From Delphinapterus leucas (lineage: Eukaryota > Chordata > Mammalia > Artiodactyla > Monodontidae), in assembly GCF_002288925.2 (NCBI RefSeq), contig NW_022098031.1, positions 1,891,159-1,955,158 on the forward strand: a stretch of 64,000 nt of DNA. Reading direction: 5' to 3'. This document shows, piece by piece, positions 48,184 through 59,839 of the stretch. A program made the translations under genes and the position numbers. Each line of letters starts with the position of its first letter. Within the stretch, counting starts at the first letter, position 1. The notes beneath the pieces are model-generated. The model saw only the letters and a program-made list of their open reading frames with translations. It ran no database searches and was not told the origin of the DNA.

Positions 48184-48840
48184 ATTAATAATTGTTTAAT
48201 GAACAAAGAGATTTCTATTAAAAGCTTACCAACCAGTCAGTATCCAAAATAAAGCCACCACTTAAAAAAAACAGTGAGCTCTGCATCTTCACTATTATTT
48301 CCCAATCATACTGGTTTATGATCCCTCTTTTCTTTGAGAGGTCATAACTTAGCACTTTGTAACTATTAGGGAACATGCCATTTACATTGTATATATTGCA
48401 TATTGTGTCTTTTAAAATCCTACTCCACAGCTAGTTTGCAAATTCCTAGAGGGCAAGTATGGTCTCCTACTCAGTTTTGTAAGCACCGTGACTCCTTATT
48501 TATACGTTTTCTGTAGTTTCTCAATACATCTCTATTAAACTTTAAAAAAGAACTCTTCATAGTTTGAGGTACATTTGGAGATGAATATTTTATAGTGGAA
48601 TAGACCAAACTAAAAAAAATTAATTTTGACTTCATTGAATGATGTCAACACAATATTTTTGATAATAACCTATCATATAACATTGTAATATATTATAAAC
48701 ATAAACTATTTCCCAATGACAATAGTCCAGAATAATACACGAAAACAACAAATCCTGGGTAGCTGTTATTAAAAATTTTAATTATTTTTCACTCTGGCAG
48801 TCTTCTTGTATTCTTTTCTATTGATACTTGCTGTCTCAAG
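48184..48840. other. no gene; L2 3' fragment at about 48410-48545
   Basis: cagctagtttgcaaattcct, then agagggcaagtatggtctc and ttctcaatacatctctatt follow the sense L2 3' end. Remainder AT-rich, unassigned. Confidence 0.55.
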
Positions 48841-48846
48841 TTCTTT

Positions 48847-49060
48847 TTTTTTTTTTTAATTTTATTGAAATATAGCTGATTTACAATGTTGTGTTAATTT
48901 CTGCTGTACAGCAAAGTGATTCAGTTGTACACATATATATTCTTATTCACATTCTTTTCCATCATGGTTTATCACAGGATATTGGATAGAGCTCCTTGTG
49001 CTATACAGTAGGACCTTGTTGTTTATCCATCCTATATATGATAGTTTGCATCTTAGATTG
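48847..49060 (-). mobile_element. truncated L1 3' end
   Basis: T15 run, then ttttattgaaatatagctga, ttctgctgtacagcaaagtg, atcatggtttatcacaggat, ctatacagtaggaccttgtt: the antisense artiodactyl/cetacean L1 3' UTR. The flanks share only agttct. Confidence 0.88.
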
Positions 49061-49634
49061 AGTTCTGTTTTTTACACTTGAACAGAATGAGTCTTATTTA
49101 TTTATTTATTTTGGGGGGCATTTGTTTTTTTTAATTCAAACAGAAAGTCACAAAAATTATAATCATCCTCATCAGTTCACTCAGTCCCATGTAATTAATT
49201 TTCTTTTCATCTTGATCTTTTGTTAGGACTTTTATGAATTCATCGGTTTTCCATTAGAGTTCTGAAAATGCTTATTCCTTCAGTTCAGCACTATACTCAG
49301 TTACCAGAAACCTGTACTTGTCAGAGTCTTTCCCATGAATTCCTTGAAGATGAAACCCTTTTACAGGAACATTTTTGCTAAGGCATCAGAGTACACCCAG
49401 AACTGTCTGTAATGACACAAGACTTAAAAATGACCGTGGTTAAAGATTTGATGAAAGTTCATAATAATGCAGTTGACAGGGAAATTTAGTTATTTCTGAG
49501 ATATACATTTTAAAATAACTAGAATTATGACTTATTAGAACATACAAGATTTTTAGGAATTTCATGTAATGTCTGAAACATTTATATTAACATATTTCCA
49601 TACAAATAACCCAAAGAAAGTTTGGTATTAGTTG
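49061..49634. other. no gene recognised
   Basis: Unassigned; short (ATTT)n at about 49094-49111. Confidence 0.5.
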
Positions 49635-50016
49635 TTTTTTTGTTTGTTTGTTTGTTTATACTGCAGGCTCTTATTAGTCATCAATTTTATACACATCAGT
49701 GTATACATGTCAATCCCAATCACCCAATTCAGCACACCACCATCCCCACTCCACCGTGGTTTTCCCCCCTTGGTGTCCATACGTTTGTTCTCTATATCTG
49801 TGTCTCAACTTCTGCCCTGCAAACCGGTTGATCTGTACCATTTTTCTAGGTTCCACATACCTGCGTTAATATACGATATTTGTTTTTCTCTTTCTGACTT
49901 ACTTCATGCTGTATGACAGTCTCTACATCCATCCACTTCTCAACAAATGACTCAATTTCATTCCTTTTTATGGCTGAGTAATATTCCATTGTATATATGT
50001 ACCACATCTTCTTTAG

Positions 50017-53000
50017 TCATTCGTCTGTCAATGGGCATTTAGGTTGCTTCCATGACCTGGCTATTGTAAATAGTGCTGCAATGAACATTGGGGTGCATGT
50101 GTTTTTTTGAATTATGGTTTTCTCTGGGTGTATGCTCAGTAGTGCGATTGCTGGATCACATGGTAATTCTATTTTTAGTTTTTTAAGGAACCTCCATACT
50201 GTTCTCCATAGTGGCTGTATCAATTTACATTCCCACCAATAGTGCAAGAGGGTTCCCTTTTCTCCACACCCTCTCCAGCATTTGTTGTTTGTAGATTTTC
50301 TGATGATGCCCATTCTAACTGGTGTGAGGTGATACCTCATTGTAGTTTTGATTTGCATTTCTCTAATAGTTAGTGATGTTGAGCAGCTTTTCATGGGCTT
50401 CTTGGCCATCTGTATGTCTTCTTTGGAGAAAGGTCTATTTAGGTCTTCTGCCCATTTTTGGATTGGGTTGTTTGTTTCTTTAATATTGAGCTGCATGAGC
50501 TGTTTATATATTTTGGAGATTAACCCTTTGTCCGTTGATTCATTTGCAAATATTTTCTCCCATTCTGAGGGTTGTCTTTTCATCTTGTTTATGGTTTCCT
50601 TTGCTGTGCAAAGGCTTTGAAGTTTCATTAGGTCCCATGTGTTTATTTTTGTTTTTATTTCCATTACTCTAGGAGGTGGATCAAAAAAGATCTTGCTGTG
50701 ATTTATGTCAAAGCGTGTTCTTCCTATGTTTTCCTCTAAGAGTTTTATAGTGTCTGGTCTTACATTTAGGTCTCAAATAAATTTTGAGTTCATTTTTGTG
50801 TGTGGTGTTAGGGAGTGTTCTAATTTCATTCTTTTATATGTAGCTGTCCAGTTTTCCCAGCACCACTTATTGAAGAGACTGTCTTTTCTCCATTGTATGT
50901 CTTTGTCTCCTTTGTCATAGAGTAGTTGACCATAGGTGTGTGGGTTTATCTCTGGGCTTTCTATCTTGTTCCATTGATCTATGTTTCTGTTTTTGTGCCA
51001 GTACCATATTGTCTTGATTACTGCAGCTTTGTAGTATAGTCTGAAGTCAGGGAGTCTGATTCATCCAGCTCCGTTTTTTTCCCTCAATACTGCTTTGGCT
51101 ATTCGGGGTCTTTGTGTCTCCATACAAATTATAAGATGATTTATTCTAGTTCCATAAAAAATGCCATTGGTAATTTGATAGGGATTGCATTGAATCTGTA
51201 GATTGCTTTGGGTAGTAGAGTCATTTTCACAATATTGATTCTTCCAATCCAAGAACATGGTATATCTCTCCATCTGTTGGTATCACCTTTCATTTCTTTC
51301 ATCAGTGTCTTATAGTTTTCTGCATACAGGTCTTTTGTCTCCCTAGGTAGGTTTATTCCTAGGTATTTTATTCTTTTTGTTGCAATGGTAAATGGGAGTG
51401 TTTCCATAATTTCTCTTTCAGATTTTTCATCATTAGTGTATAGGAATGCAAGAGATTTCTGTGCATTAATTCTGTATCCTGCAACTTACCAAATTAATTG
51501 ATTAGCTCTAGTAGTTTTCTGGTGGCATTTTTAGGATTCTCTATGTATAGTATCATGTCATCTGCAAAAATTGACAGTTTTACTTCTTCTTTTCCAATTT
51601 GTATTCCTTTTATTTCTTTTTCTTCTCTGATTGCCATGGCTAGGTCTTCCAAAACTATGTTGAATAATAGTGGTGAGAGTAAACATCCTTGTCTTTTCCT
51701 GATCTTAGTGGAAATGCTTTCAGTTTTTCACCATTGAGAATGATGTTTGCTGTGGGCTTGTCGTGTATGGCCTTTATTATGTTGAGGTAGGTTCCCTCTA
51801 TGCCCACTTTCTGGAGAGTTTTTATCATAAATGGGTGTTGAATTTTGTCAAAAGCTTTTTGTGCATCTATTGAGATGATCATATGGTTTTTATTCTTCAA
51901 TTTGTTAATATGGTGTATCACATTGATTGATTTGCATATATTGAAGAATCCTTGCATCTATGGGATAAATCCCACTCGATCGTGGTGTATGACCGTTTTA
52001 ATGTGTTGTTGGATTCTGTTTGCTAGTAGTTTATTGATGATTTTTCCATCTATATTCATCAGTGATATTGGTCTGTAATTTTCTTTTTTTGTAGTATCTT
52101 TGTCTGGTTTTGGGATCAGGGTGATGGTGGCCTCATAGAATGAGTTTGGGAGCGTTCTTTCCTCTGCAGTATTTTGGAAGAGTTTGAGAAGGATGGGTGT
52201 TAGCTCTTCTCTAAATGTTTGATAGAATTCACCTGTGAAGCCGTGTGGTCTTGGACTTTTGTTTGTTGAAGATTTCTAATCACAGTTTCAATTTCATTAC
52301 TTGCGATTGGTCTGCTCATAGTTTCTATTTCTTCCTGGTTTAGTCTTGGAAGGTTATACTTTTCTAAGTATTTGTCCATTTCTTCCAGGTTGTCCATTTT
52401 ACTGGCACAGAGTTGCTTTTAGTAGTCTCTTAGGATGCTTTGTATTTCTGTGGTGTCTATTGTAACTTCTCCTTTTTCATTTCTAATTTTATTGATCTGA
52501 GTCCTCTCCCTCTTGATGAGTTTCGCTAATAGTTTATCAATTTTGTTTATCTTCTCAAAGAACCAGTTTTTAGTTTTATTGATCTTTGCTATTGTGTTCT
52601 TTGTTTCTATTTCATTTATTTCTGCTCCGCTCTTTATGATTTCTTTCCTTCTGCTAAATTTGGGTTTTGTTTGTTCTTCTTCCTCTAGTTTCTTTAGGTG
52701 TAAGTTTAGATTGTTTACTTGAAATTTTTCTTGTTTCTTGAGGTAGGCTTGTATAGCTATAAACTTCCCTCTTTGAACTGCGTTTACTGCATCCCATTGG
52801 TTTTGGATTGTCGTGTCTTCATTGTCATTTGTCTCTAGGTATTTATTGATTTTCTCTTTGATTTCTTCAGTGATCTCTTGGTTATTTAGTAGCGTACTGT
52901 TTAGCCTCCATGTGTTTGCGTTTTATATGTTTTTTTCCCTGTAATTCATTTCTAATCTCATAGCGTTGTGGTCAGAAAAGATGCTTGATATGATTTCAAT

Positions 53001-53654
53001 TTTCTTAAATTTACTGAGGCTTGATTTGTGACCCAAGATGTGATCTATCCTGGAGAATGTTCCGTGCGCACTTGAGGAGAAAGTGTAGTCTGCTGTTTTT
53101 GGATGGAATGTCCTATTAATATCAATTAAATCTATCTCGTCTATTGTGTCATTTAAACCTTCTGTTTCCTTATTTATTTTCATTTTGGGTGATCTGTCCA
53201 TCGGTGTAAGTGGGGTTTTAAAGTCCCCCACTAGTATTGTGTTATTGTCGATTTCCTCTTTTATAGTTGTTAGCAGTTGCCTTATGTATTGAGGTGCTCC
53301 TATGTTGGGTACATATACATTTATAATTGTTATATCTTCTTCTTGGATTGATCCCTTGATCATTATGTAGTGTCCTTCCTTGTCTCTTGTAACACTCTTT
53401 ATTTTAATGTCTATTTTATCTGATATGAGTATAGCTACTCCAGCTTTCTTTTGATTTCCATTTGCATGGAGTATCTTTTTCGATCCCCTCACTCTTAGTC
53501 TGTATGTGTCTTTAGCTCTAAAGTGGGTCTCTTGTAGACAGCATATATAAGGGGCTTGTTTTTGTATCCATTCAGCAAGCCTGTGTCTTTTGGTTGGAGC
53601 ATTTAATCCATTCAGGTTTAAGGTAATTATCGATATGTATGTTCCTATGACCAT
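50017..53654 (-). pseudogene. L1 ORF2 (endonuclease/reverse transcriptase), broken
   Basis: ORF2 encodes the protein that nicks target DNA and reverse-transcribes L1 RNA. The endonuclease domain is still open from the ATG at 53654 to a stop at 52923 (ISIITLNLNGLNAP and CCLQETHF near the N-terminus, SDHNAMRLEM near its end). The catalytic GDFN motif reads GDFK, an Asn to Lys change at a metal/active-site residue. Beyond the stop, the RT is spread over different frames. Motif A ([13 protein letters not shown], 51957-51655 frame) and the FADD active site (51557-51568, in a third frame) are recognisable, so at least four frameshifts have occurred. The C-terminal 215 codons (50664-50017) are open, including a zinc-knuckle-like CX3CX7HX4C ([18 protein letters not shown]). 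The span is about 3.64 kb, a little shorter than a typical L1 ORF2 (about 3.8 kb), and not a multiple of three. Non-functional. Confidence 0.95.
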
Positions 53655-53712
53655 TTTCTTAATTGTTTTGGGTTTGTTTTTGTAGGTTCTTTTCTTCTCT
53701 TGTGTTTCCCAC

Positions 53713-54607
53713 TTAGAGAAGTTCCTTTAGCATTTGTTGTAGAGCTGGTTTGGTGGTGCTGAATTCTCTTAGTTCTTGCTTGTCTGTAAAGCTTTTGCTT
53801 TCTCCATCGAATCTGAATGAGATCCTTGCTGGGTAGAGTATCTTGGTTGTAGGTTCTTCCCTTTCATCACTTTAAGTATATCATGCCACTCCCTTCTGGC
53901 TTGTAGAGTTTCTGCTGAGAAGTCAGCTGTTAACCTTATGGGAGTTCCCTTGTACGTTATTTGTCGTTTTCCCTTGCTGCTTTCAATAATTTTTCTTTGT
54001 CTTTAATTTTTGCCAGTTTGATTACTATGTGTCTCAGCGTGTTTCTCCCTGGGTTTATCCTGTATGGGACTCTCTGCGCTTCCTGGACTTGGGGGGCTAT
54101 TTCCTTTCCCATGTTAGGGAAGTTTTCGACTGTAATCTCTTCAAATATTTTCTCGGGTCCTTTCTTTCTCTCTTCTCCTTCTGGGACCCCTATAATGCGA
54201 ACGCTGTTGCGTCTAATGTTGTCCCAGAGGTTTCTTAGGCTGTCTTCATTTCTTTTCATTCGTTTTTCTTTACTCTGTTCTGCAGCAGTGAATTCCACCG
54301 TTCTGTCTTCCAGGTCACTTCTCCGTTCTTCTGCCTCAGTTAATCTGCTATTGATTCATTGTAGTGTAGTTTTCATTTCAGTTATTGTATTGTTCATCTC
54401 TGTTCTTTAATTCTCCTAGGTCTTTGTTAAACATTTCTTGCATCTTCTCGATCTTTGCCTCCATTCTTTTTCCAAGGTCCTGGATCATCTTCACTATCAT
54501 TATTCTGAATTCTTTTTCTGGAATGTTGCCTATCTCCACTTCATTTAGTTTTTTTCTGGGGTTTTATCTTACTCCTTCATCTGGTATATAGCCCTCTGCC
54601 TTTTCAT
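53713..54607 (-). pseudogene. L1 ORF1 (RNA-binding chaperone), broken
   Basis: ORF1 normally makes the trimeric RNA-binding protein of the L1 particle. A likely start at 54607 (MKRQRAIYQMKE) meets a stop after 12 codons. The coiled-coil region (about 54580-54300) has further stops. The RRM/C-terminal part is open at 54298-53957 (MKRNEDSLRNLWDNIRRNSV, then RIIGVPEGEE) and ends in a frameshift before the last approximately 80 codons. Those codons are readable in another frame up to LQQMLKELL and TAA at 53713-53715. The 895-bp span, about 298 codons, is near normal for an ORF1 but not a multiple of three. Non-functional. Confidence 0.92.
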
Positions 54608-54684
54608 CTTGTCTATCTTTCTGTGAATGTGGTTTTTGTTCCACAGACTGCAGGATTGTAGTTCTTCTTGCTTCTGAAAAGGTC

Positions 54685-54896
54685 TTTTTTTTTTTTTTTT
54701 TTTGCGGTACGTGGGCCTCTCACTGTTGTGGCCTCTCCCGTTGCGGAGCACAGGCTCCGGACGCGCAGGCCCAGTGGCCATGGCTCACGGGCCCAGCCGC
54801 TGGGTGGCATGTGGGATCTTCCCGCACCTGGGCAAGAACCCATGTCCCCTGCATCAGCAGGCGGACTCTCAACCACGACGCCACCAGGGGAGCCCC
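54685..54896 (-). mobile_element. CHR SINE abutting the L1 5' end
   Basis: T19 tail, gcggtacgtgggcctctcac, body with the ccgctgggtggcatg variant, head ending at about 54896 (ccaccaggggagcccc). Flanks share only A-rich/gtc text, so the target-site duplication is uncertain. Confidence 0.95.
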
Positions 54897-54984
54897 AAAA
54901 AAGTCATTATTTTTAAACAGTAAGATTGTTCACATAGAAATTCTGAGATAATCTCCTTATAATTATTACTACTAAGAGAGATCA

Positions 54985-55215
54985 GTAATGTTGCTGAAGG
55001 TCAGCTTTGCTTATCCCTGGGCTGTAATCCAGTAACCAAAGTCACAGGGTCATAGAGCTCCTGGGCAATCATTCTGAAGTCTAGAAGTCTAAGATCAAGG
55101 TATCTGCTGGTTTGGCTTCTCCTGAGGCCTCTCTCCGTGGTTTGCAGATGGTGCCTTCTGGCTGTATCCTCACGTAGTCTCTTTCTCTGGGCAAGTTCAT
55201 CCCTTGTGTCTCGTA
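54985..55215 (-). mobile_element. MLT1 LTR fragment (MaLR, ERVL-type)
   Basis: Antisense MLT1: aagtctagaagtctaagatc, aaggtatctgctggtttggc, ttctcctgaggcctctctcc, tttgcagatggtgccttctg, gctgtatcctcacgtagtc. This is part of an old solitary LTR; no internal retroviral region follows. Confidence 0.75.
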
Positions 55216-55224
55216 GCGGGGGCT

Positions 55225-55338
55225 TTTGTGTCAGAAAGACTTAGTTTCAGACACTTGCTGTGTGTCTTTGTGGATGTGTGACCTTGGACAAGTTGGTTAA
55301 CCTTTTGCAGATTCAGATTTATGTATAAAACTCCATGC
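55225..55338 (+). mobile_element. MIR SINE, central part
   Basis: gatgtgtgaccttggacaag and ttggttaaccttttgcagat follow the sense MIR. It is then interrupted by the element at 55339. Confidence 0.75.
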
Positions 55339-55482
55339 TAGGGGCTTCCCTGGTGGCGCAGTGGTTGAGTCTGCCTGCCGATGCAGAGGACGCGGGTTCC
55401 CCAAAAAACTAAAAACAAAACCCCAAAAAACTAAAAAACCCCAAAAAACTAAAAACAAAAAAACTCCAAAAAACTAAAAACA
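55339..55482 (+). mobile_element. CHR SINE head only, with A-rich tandem tail
   Basis: Only the first ~60 bases of the CHR SINE are present (ggggcttccctggtggcgca, then gatgcagaggacgcgggttc), stopping at the B box. They are followed from about 55399 by four copies of a roughly 18-25-bp A-rich unit (ccccaaaaaactaaaaacaa and variants). The whole is bracketed by a perfect 14-bp duplication ataaaactccatgc (55325-55338, 55483-55496), so head and A-rich tail were inserted as one retroposition product. Two bases are missing in the head after gtggttgag. Confidence 0.9.
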
Positions 55483-55496
55483 ATAAAACTCCATGC

Positions 55497-55849
55497 GAAT
55501 ATCTCATTCATATAAGTAACAGAAGAGGAGATGAAATAAAGAATGTAAAACTTCTATCGTTTGGCACATCCAAGAAACTTATTAAATGGTGGCTAAGATG
55601 AAACGTAAGCCCAGAGAGATTAAGTAAAAACATAACCAAACAAACTTTTGGGAAAGCAAAACGAATTTTAAAAGATCATGGACTATCTATCAGATTTCAG
55701 GTGTGCATATGTACACACAAACACACACAGACACACACACACACTAAAGTGACTAACCTTCTGGTCTCACCCTGAAGGAGGTGAGGAAAACAAGGGTCTT
55801 CTCTACTTAGTAACTAGCAATGTAACATTTTTTTTTTTTTTAAATCCAC
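55497..55849. other. no gene; (CA)n at about 55710-55745
   Basis: Unassigned sequence with a short interrupted CA repeat and a T13 run at 55829-55841. Confidence 0.5.
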
Positions 55850-56018
55850 CAGCTGCCATCTGCAAGCTGGAGAACGAGGAAAACTGGTGGTGTAAATCAG
55901 TTGGAGTCCCAAGGCCTGAGAACCATGGAAGCCCAGGGCAGAAGATAGATGCCCCAGCTCAAGCAACTGGGTAAGAAGAAAGAGGGAGGAATTTCTCCTT
56001 TCCCCACCTTTTTTGTTT
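55850..56018 (+). mobile_element. ancient interspersed repeat, family not assigned
   Basis: atctgcaagctggagaacga, ggaaaactggtggtgtaaat, ccaaggcctgagaaccatgg and agatgccccagctcaagcaa form a block I recognise from widespread old mammalian repeats, but I cannot name the family with confidence. Confidence 0.5.
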
Positions 56019-56115
56019 TTTATGTATATGTATAGCTGATTCACTTTATTATACAGCAGAAACTAACACACCATTGTAAAGCTGTTATCCTCCAATAAAG
56101 AGGTTAAAAAAAAAT
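56019..56115 (+). mobile_element. very short L1 3' end
   Basis: tatgtatatgtatagctgat, tcactttattatacagcaga, then ccattgtaaagctgttatcc and tccaataaagaggttaaaaa: the last ~90 bases of the L1 3' UTR and tail, sense orientation. Confidence 0.88.
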
Positions 56116-56689
56116 CAACACACACAGAAAAAAGCAACGTAACTTTGAAAGTCCTGCTTTTTGATTTCTAAGTAGGATCCTTGAAAGTTAAAATTTCCAT
56201 CATTATTAAATATACAGTAATAGTTGTGATACGTTTAGACATTATTTTTTGGAGAAGGCAAATAGGCCATTTTTCAGAAGTCAGAAGGAATGCTTTCCTC
56301 CTTGAATATGGCTGGGTAAGGCCTTATTTGACAAGATCTTAGCATTATTTTATGAGCATTTTGATTTTCCAGAGGGAGTTAGATTGCATAGTATCTTATA
56401 GTGATACCAGCTCCTATGGATATTCATAAGAAAAGGAGAAGTATATTTCTGCAGCCCCTTGGCAAACTGCTTTCTAAGACCTCAGAGGTTTAAACCTTGT
56501 GGCTAGATGATATCAGCGACCTCTGGCTAATGGACTGTCTGGCAGTCTCATGCATCATTAAAGGATGAGAATATCTTACTTGAATTTTGTAAACCAGGGA
56601 ATATATATTTGAGATCTCTCAGAAGTATGGCTGACATCCCTTAGACTAATTTAGAGGAACCAGGCCCATTCAGGGGCGTTCTACCTTGA
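56116..56689. other. no gene recognised
   Basis: Unassigned. Confidence 0.5.
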
Positions 56690-57480
56690 GTCACTGCATC
56701 CACACCTATGACTTCAACCTTTCTGCCTATTAGACTCCCAAATATATAACTCAGCTTAGCTCACAGGATCCTTATACTCAGCACTTCCAGAATCAGCTAT
56801 ATTATGCTCCTCATGCTGATTCAACCCCAGCCAATATCTTTTATTCTCTATTTTGGTTAATGGCACCTGGGAATTAAAACCTTTACTTCTGCTTTCTCCC
56901 TCATCCTGCCCTCCTGCACTTTGTTATGAATTGATGTGAATTCTGATTCCTGTAACTCTCTTGATTCCATCCAGCCTCTTAATCCCCTTGACTCCGTCCC
57001 ACCTCACTCTGACTATGGCCATAGGCTTTTATGTGAACTTAGTACCTATGTTAATTCATCTTCCATACTGTTTTGATGTGATGATGGCATGCCTCTGCTC
57101 ACAGTCTTTTAACATCTGCCCAGCCAGCCAGCATCTGGTCCCTCACCTTTGACTACTCTTCCTTCCAGTCCCATCTAACTTCTTTTCTCCAAATGGATCA
57201 TATCATTGCCTTCCTCTATTCCCTTTATCATATTGCTTTTTTTTTTTTTAACCTAAAATGCCTTCCTTCATTGGCAAACTCTCACTCATCCCTTAAGATT
57301 CAGCTAAATATCACCTTTGCAGTGAAATAGTCCTTGACTGACCCAGAAAAAGTCAAAGCCCTCTCCTCTGGATAATATCTATTGAAGCATGAATCACACT
57401 TAATAAAGTTTGTTTATGTGTCTTGTCTCTCAGGAGTTTAGAAGATCCTTGTGAGCAGGTATACCATACACCTAGCAAAT
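56690..57480 (+). mobile_element. L2 LINE 3' region
   Basis: Sense L2: attagactcccaaatatata, aatggatcatatcattgcct, aaaatgccttccttcattgg, aagattcagctaaatatcac, then ggagtttagaagatccttgt. A T10 run interrupts at about 57238. Confidence 0.7.
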
Positions 57481-58479
57481 ATAACTTTCATGAGCTCCAA
57501 TACTGCTTAGGCTTCTCCAGTGGTCTCAAATATTCAATTATGAGGGATCACTGGGTTGACAGATAAGATAGGAAAGAGAGGTCTTATGGGAGATCAGAAT
57601 AGTAGGGGAGAGGGAAGACGGAAGAAGAACAAAGATGGAGGCAGATAGTTTGGAATGATGGGCACTTGGCTGTAAGTGGGGCTAGCGGAAAACAAAATGG
57701 TATCCTACACCTCTAATCTGATTTATTGTTATCAAAATTTGAACAGTTTGTACCAGCTTAAAATGACATCTAGTCTCACATCTTTAAAAAATTTTTAAAG
57801 AAACAGTTTTACTACAACAGAAATAAATTTTTTTTCAAGTGAAAAAGAACTTGTTCTACCTTCAAGAAATCTATCAGTCACTAAAAGCAAGCAGGAGGTA
57901 TAATAAATACACTCTTACTGAAAAGACAAATCTCAGAGAAATGTAGAGACACACCTTAGGCTATCTGTCCTACCTCACTGGGGTGTAAACCCACAAAAGA
58001 CAAGCTACAGAGATGATTTTCACCCCCATGCTTCCACACTGTTGTTGTTGGCATAATCGCATGGGGAACAATCAATGCCATAGAAATGCTTTGATACAGA
58101 TGCGTTTTTCTCTGAGTTTTGAGTGAATTAGAGTAAAGATAGATGAGCGTGCACAAGGAAGGAGAAACTACATCTGTGTATTTTTCTTCAAGTAGACCAG
58201 GGTTCAATTTGACCTGGAGTTTAGTAAATTAAATGTAAGAGACACAATGAAATGTTGCTCTTGACTCTGGTATGAGGCAAAATAAGGAAGTAGCAGGATG
58301 CTAAGAGTTGTTTGCAAGATGTGGAAGCGAGGGTTCCCCTTCTTTGTGGTGCTAAGCAGATATCTGGAACTTTCTCAGCAACCCCAAGCATGAGTGGTTT
58401 GAATTTATACAACAGCAGACCCAGGAAACCTACAATCTCAACTCGAATTTCTGTATGGGCACAAACCATTTCTTTTCAA
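57481..58479. other. no gene recognised
   Basis: Unassigned; frames of 74 to 83 codons on both strands at 57956-58536 lack recognised motifs. Confidence 0.5.
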
Positions 58480-58620
58480 TTTACTTCCACAATTACTGAG
58501 TACACACTATGTGCCAGGCACTGTGCTGGGCAGTGATGACACAAAGGTGAATAGTGTACCAGGGAATTTATAATCTAGTGGGAGAGCAAACCACATAAAC
58601 GGTTAGCTCAATATAATATG
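58480..58620 (-). mobile_element. L2 LINE 3' end
   Basis: Antisense L2: attactgagtacacactatg, tgccaggcactgtgctgggc, gaatttataatctagtggga. Confidence 0.8.
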
Positions 58621-58829
58621 ATAAACATGAAGATCCTTAGCTCAAATTGTTTTGAAAATTTTAACTGTTGCCAATCAACTAGTAAATGTAGCTTAAATTG
58701 TTCACCCTAGCAGTCCATGCGCTGATCACTTCTTTCCAGTTTTAATCCGCATTACCTGATTCTTCCCTGATTCTTCCCTGATTCAGAGCCTAACAGTCTT
58801 TCTCGTTTCTGAGTCTTATTCCCACCTTT

Positions 58830-59490
58830 CACTTTGGATCTTCAAGCCATCATAGTATCTTTCTTCATTTTATTTCTATTCATCTTTCCTAACCCAAGTC
58901 AATCCCTTGGTCTTTTGCAATACCATATATTCATCAATTTAGTTAGTGTTAACTTGTTTAAAATTAAAATCTCCATTTTTGCTGCCAGGTGTCTTCCTCA
59001 TAAATCTTTCTCCATCTCAAGAAATGCCAGCTTTGATCTACCTGCTTAGGCCAAAATTCTGGAATCTACTTTTCTTGAACACCATGTATCCAATCCATCA
59101 GTGAATTCTGCCTGGTAACCCTCAAAATATATCCAGATTTTGACCACTTCTCTCTGCGCCCCTTCATCACTCAGCACCCCCCAATACTGGCCCAAAGCCA
59201 CCATTTTCGGAATAATCTTCTACCGGGTCTACTCTCTCCATCCTTGCCCTTCTTCAATCTATTCAATGTGTAATTCATTCAAAGCATAAGTTAGATCCTT
59301 TTTTTGCTTAAAATTCTAAATTTTTAGCATACTTATAAATTCCTATGCAATGTGTGCCTTTCCCTCCTCCAGCAAATCTTTCAACTTCATTTCCTTTTAC
59401 TGTCTCCATTTGTCTGCTCTAGCTACACTGTAAACTCCATGAATATTAGCTTTTGTTCACAATTAGCATTTAAAACAGTATCTGGCATTC
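58830..59490 (+). mobile_element. L2 LINE 3' region
   Basis: Sense L2, clearest at 59090-59150 (atccaatccatcagtgaatt, ctcaaaatatatccagattt, tgaccacttctc), continuing through ctacactgtaaactccatga and cagtatctggcattc. Confidence 0.8.
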
Positions 59491-59539
59491 TACTACTACT
59501 GCTACTAGTAATAATAACTGGCTTATATAACACTGATTT

Positions 59540-59670
59540 TGAGCCCAGCACTGTTCTATGTTACTAGCATATATTATTTATTCCTCGTAATAATCTTAAG
59601 AGAGAGGTATGATTATTATGCTAATATTACAGATAAAGAATTGAGGCACAGAGAGGTACTATGCACTTGA
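59540..59670 (-). mobile_element. MIR SINE
   Basis: Antisense MIR: agcccagcactgttctatgt, attcctcgtaataatcttaa, attacagataaagaattgag, gcacagagaggtac. Confidence 0.75.
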
Positions 59671-59839
59671 TAAATATTTGTTGAGTTATCTCATTCAGGT
59701 AACAGTCACTGAGTGCGAACTCTGAGAGCCAGTTTTCTAACTTATAAAATAAGATAGATATTGGTTTGCATACCTCAAGGGAAGAAATGAGTGGGCGAAT
59801 ACGTAAAAGTGTTGTTTAAACATAAAGCCCCATACAAAT

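Larger units (their letters stand above)
49635..54684 (-). mobile_element. 5-kb nearly complete, inactive L1
   Basis: Read on the - strand: ORF1 remnant (54607 to 53713), about 60-bp spacer, ORF2 remnant (53654 to about 50017), 3' UTR (about 50016 to 49660) and a (CAAA)n-type tail (49658 to 49635). Only a few dozen bases upstream of ORF1 remain, so the 5' UTR promoter is missing. A CHR SINE abuts the 5' end. No target-site duplication could be recognised, perhaps because the SINE sits at the junction. Confidence 0.95.

Noticed and set aside
50017..54607. L1 reading frames as functional genes
   Set aside because: Stops, at least four frameshifts in ORF2, an early stop in ORF1 and an altered endonuclease active-site residue show a dead copy.
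54985..55215. Endogenous retrovirus with coding capacity
   Set aside because: Only part of a solitary MLT1 LTR is present, with no gag, pol or env-like sequence nearby.
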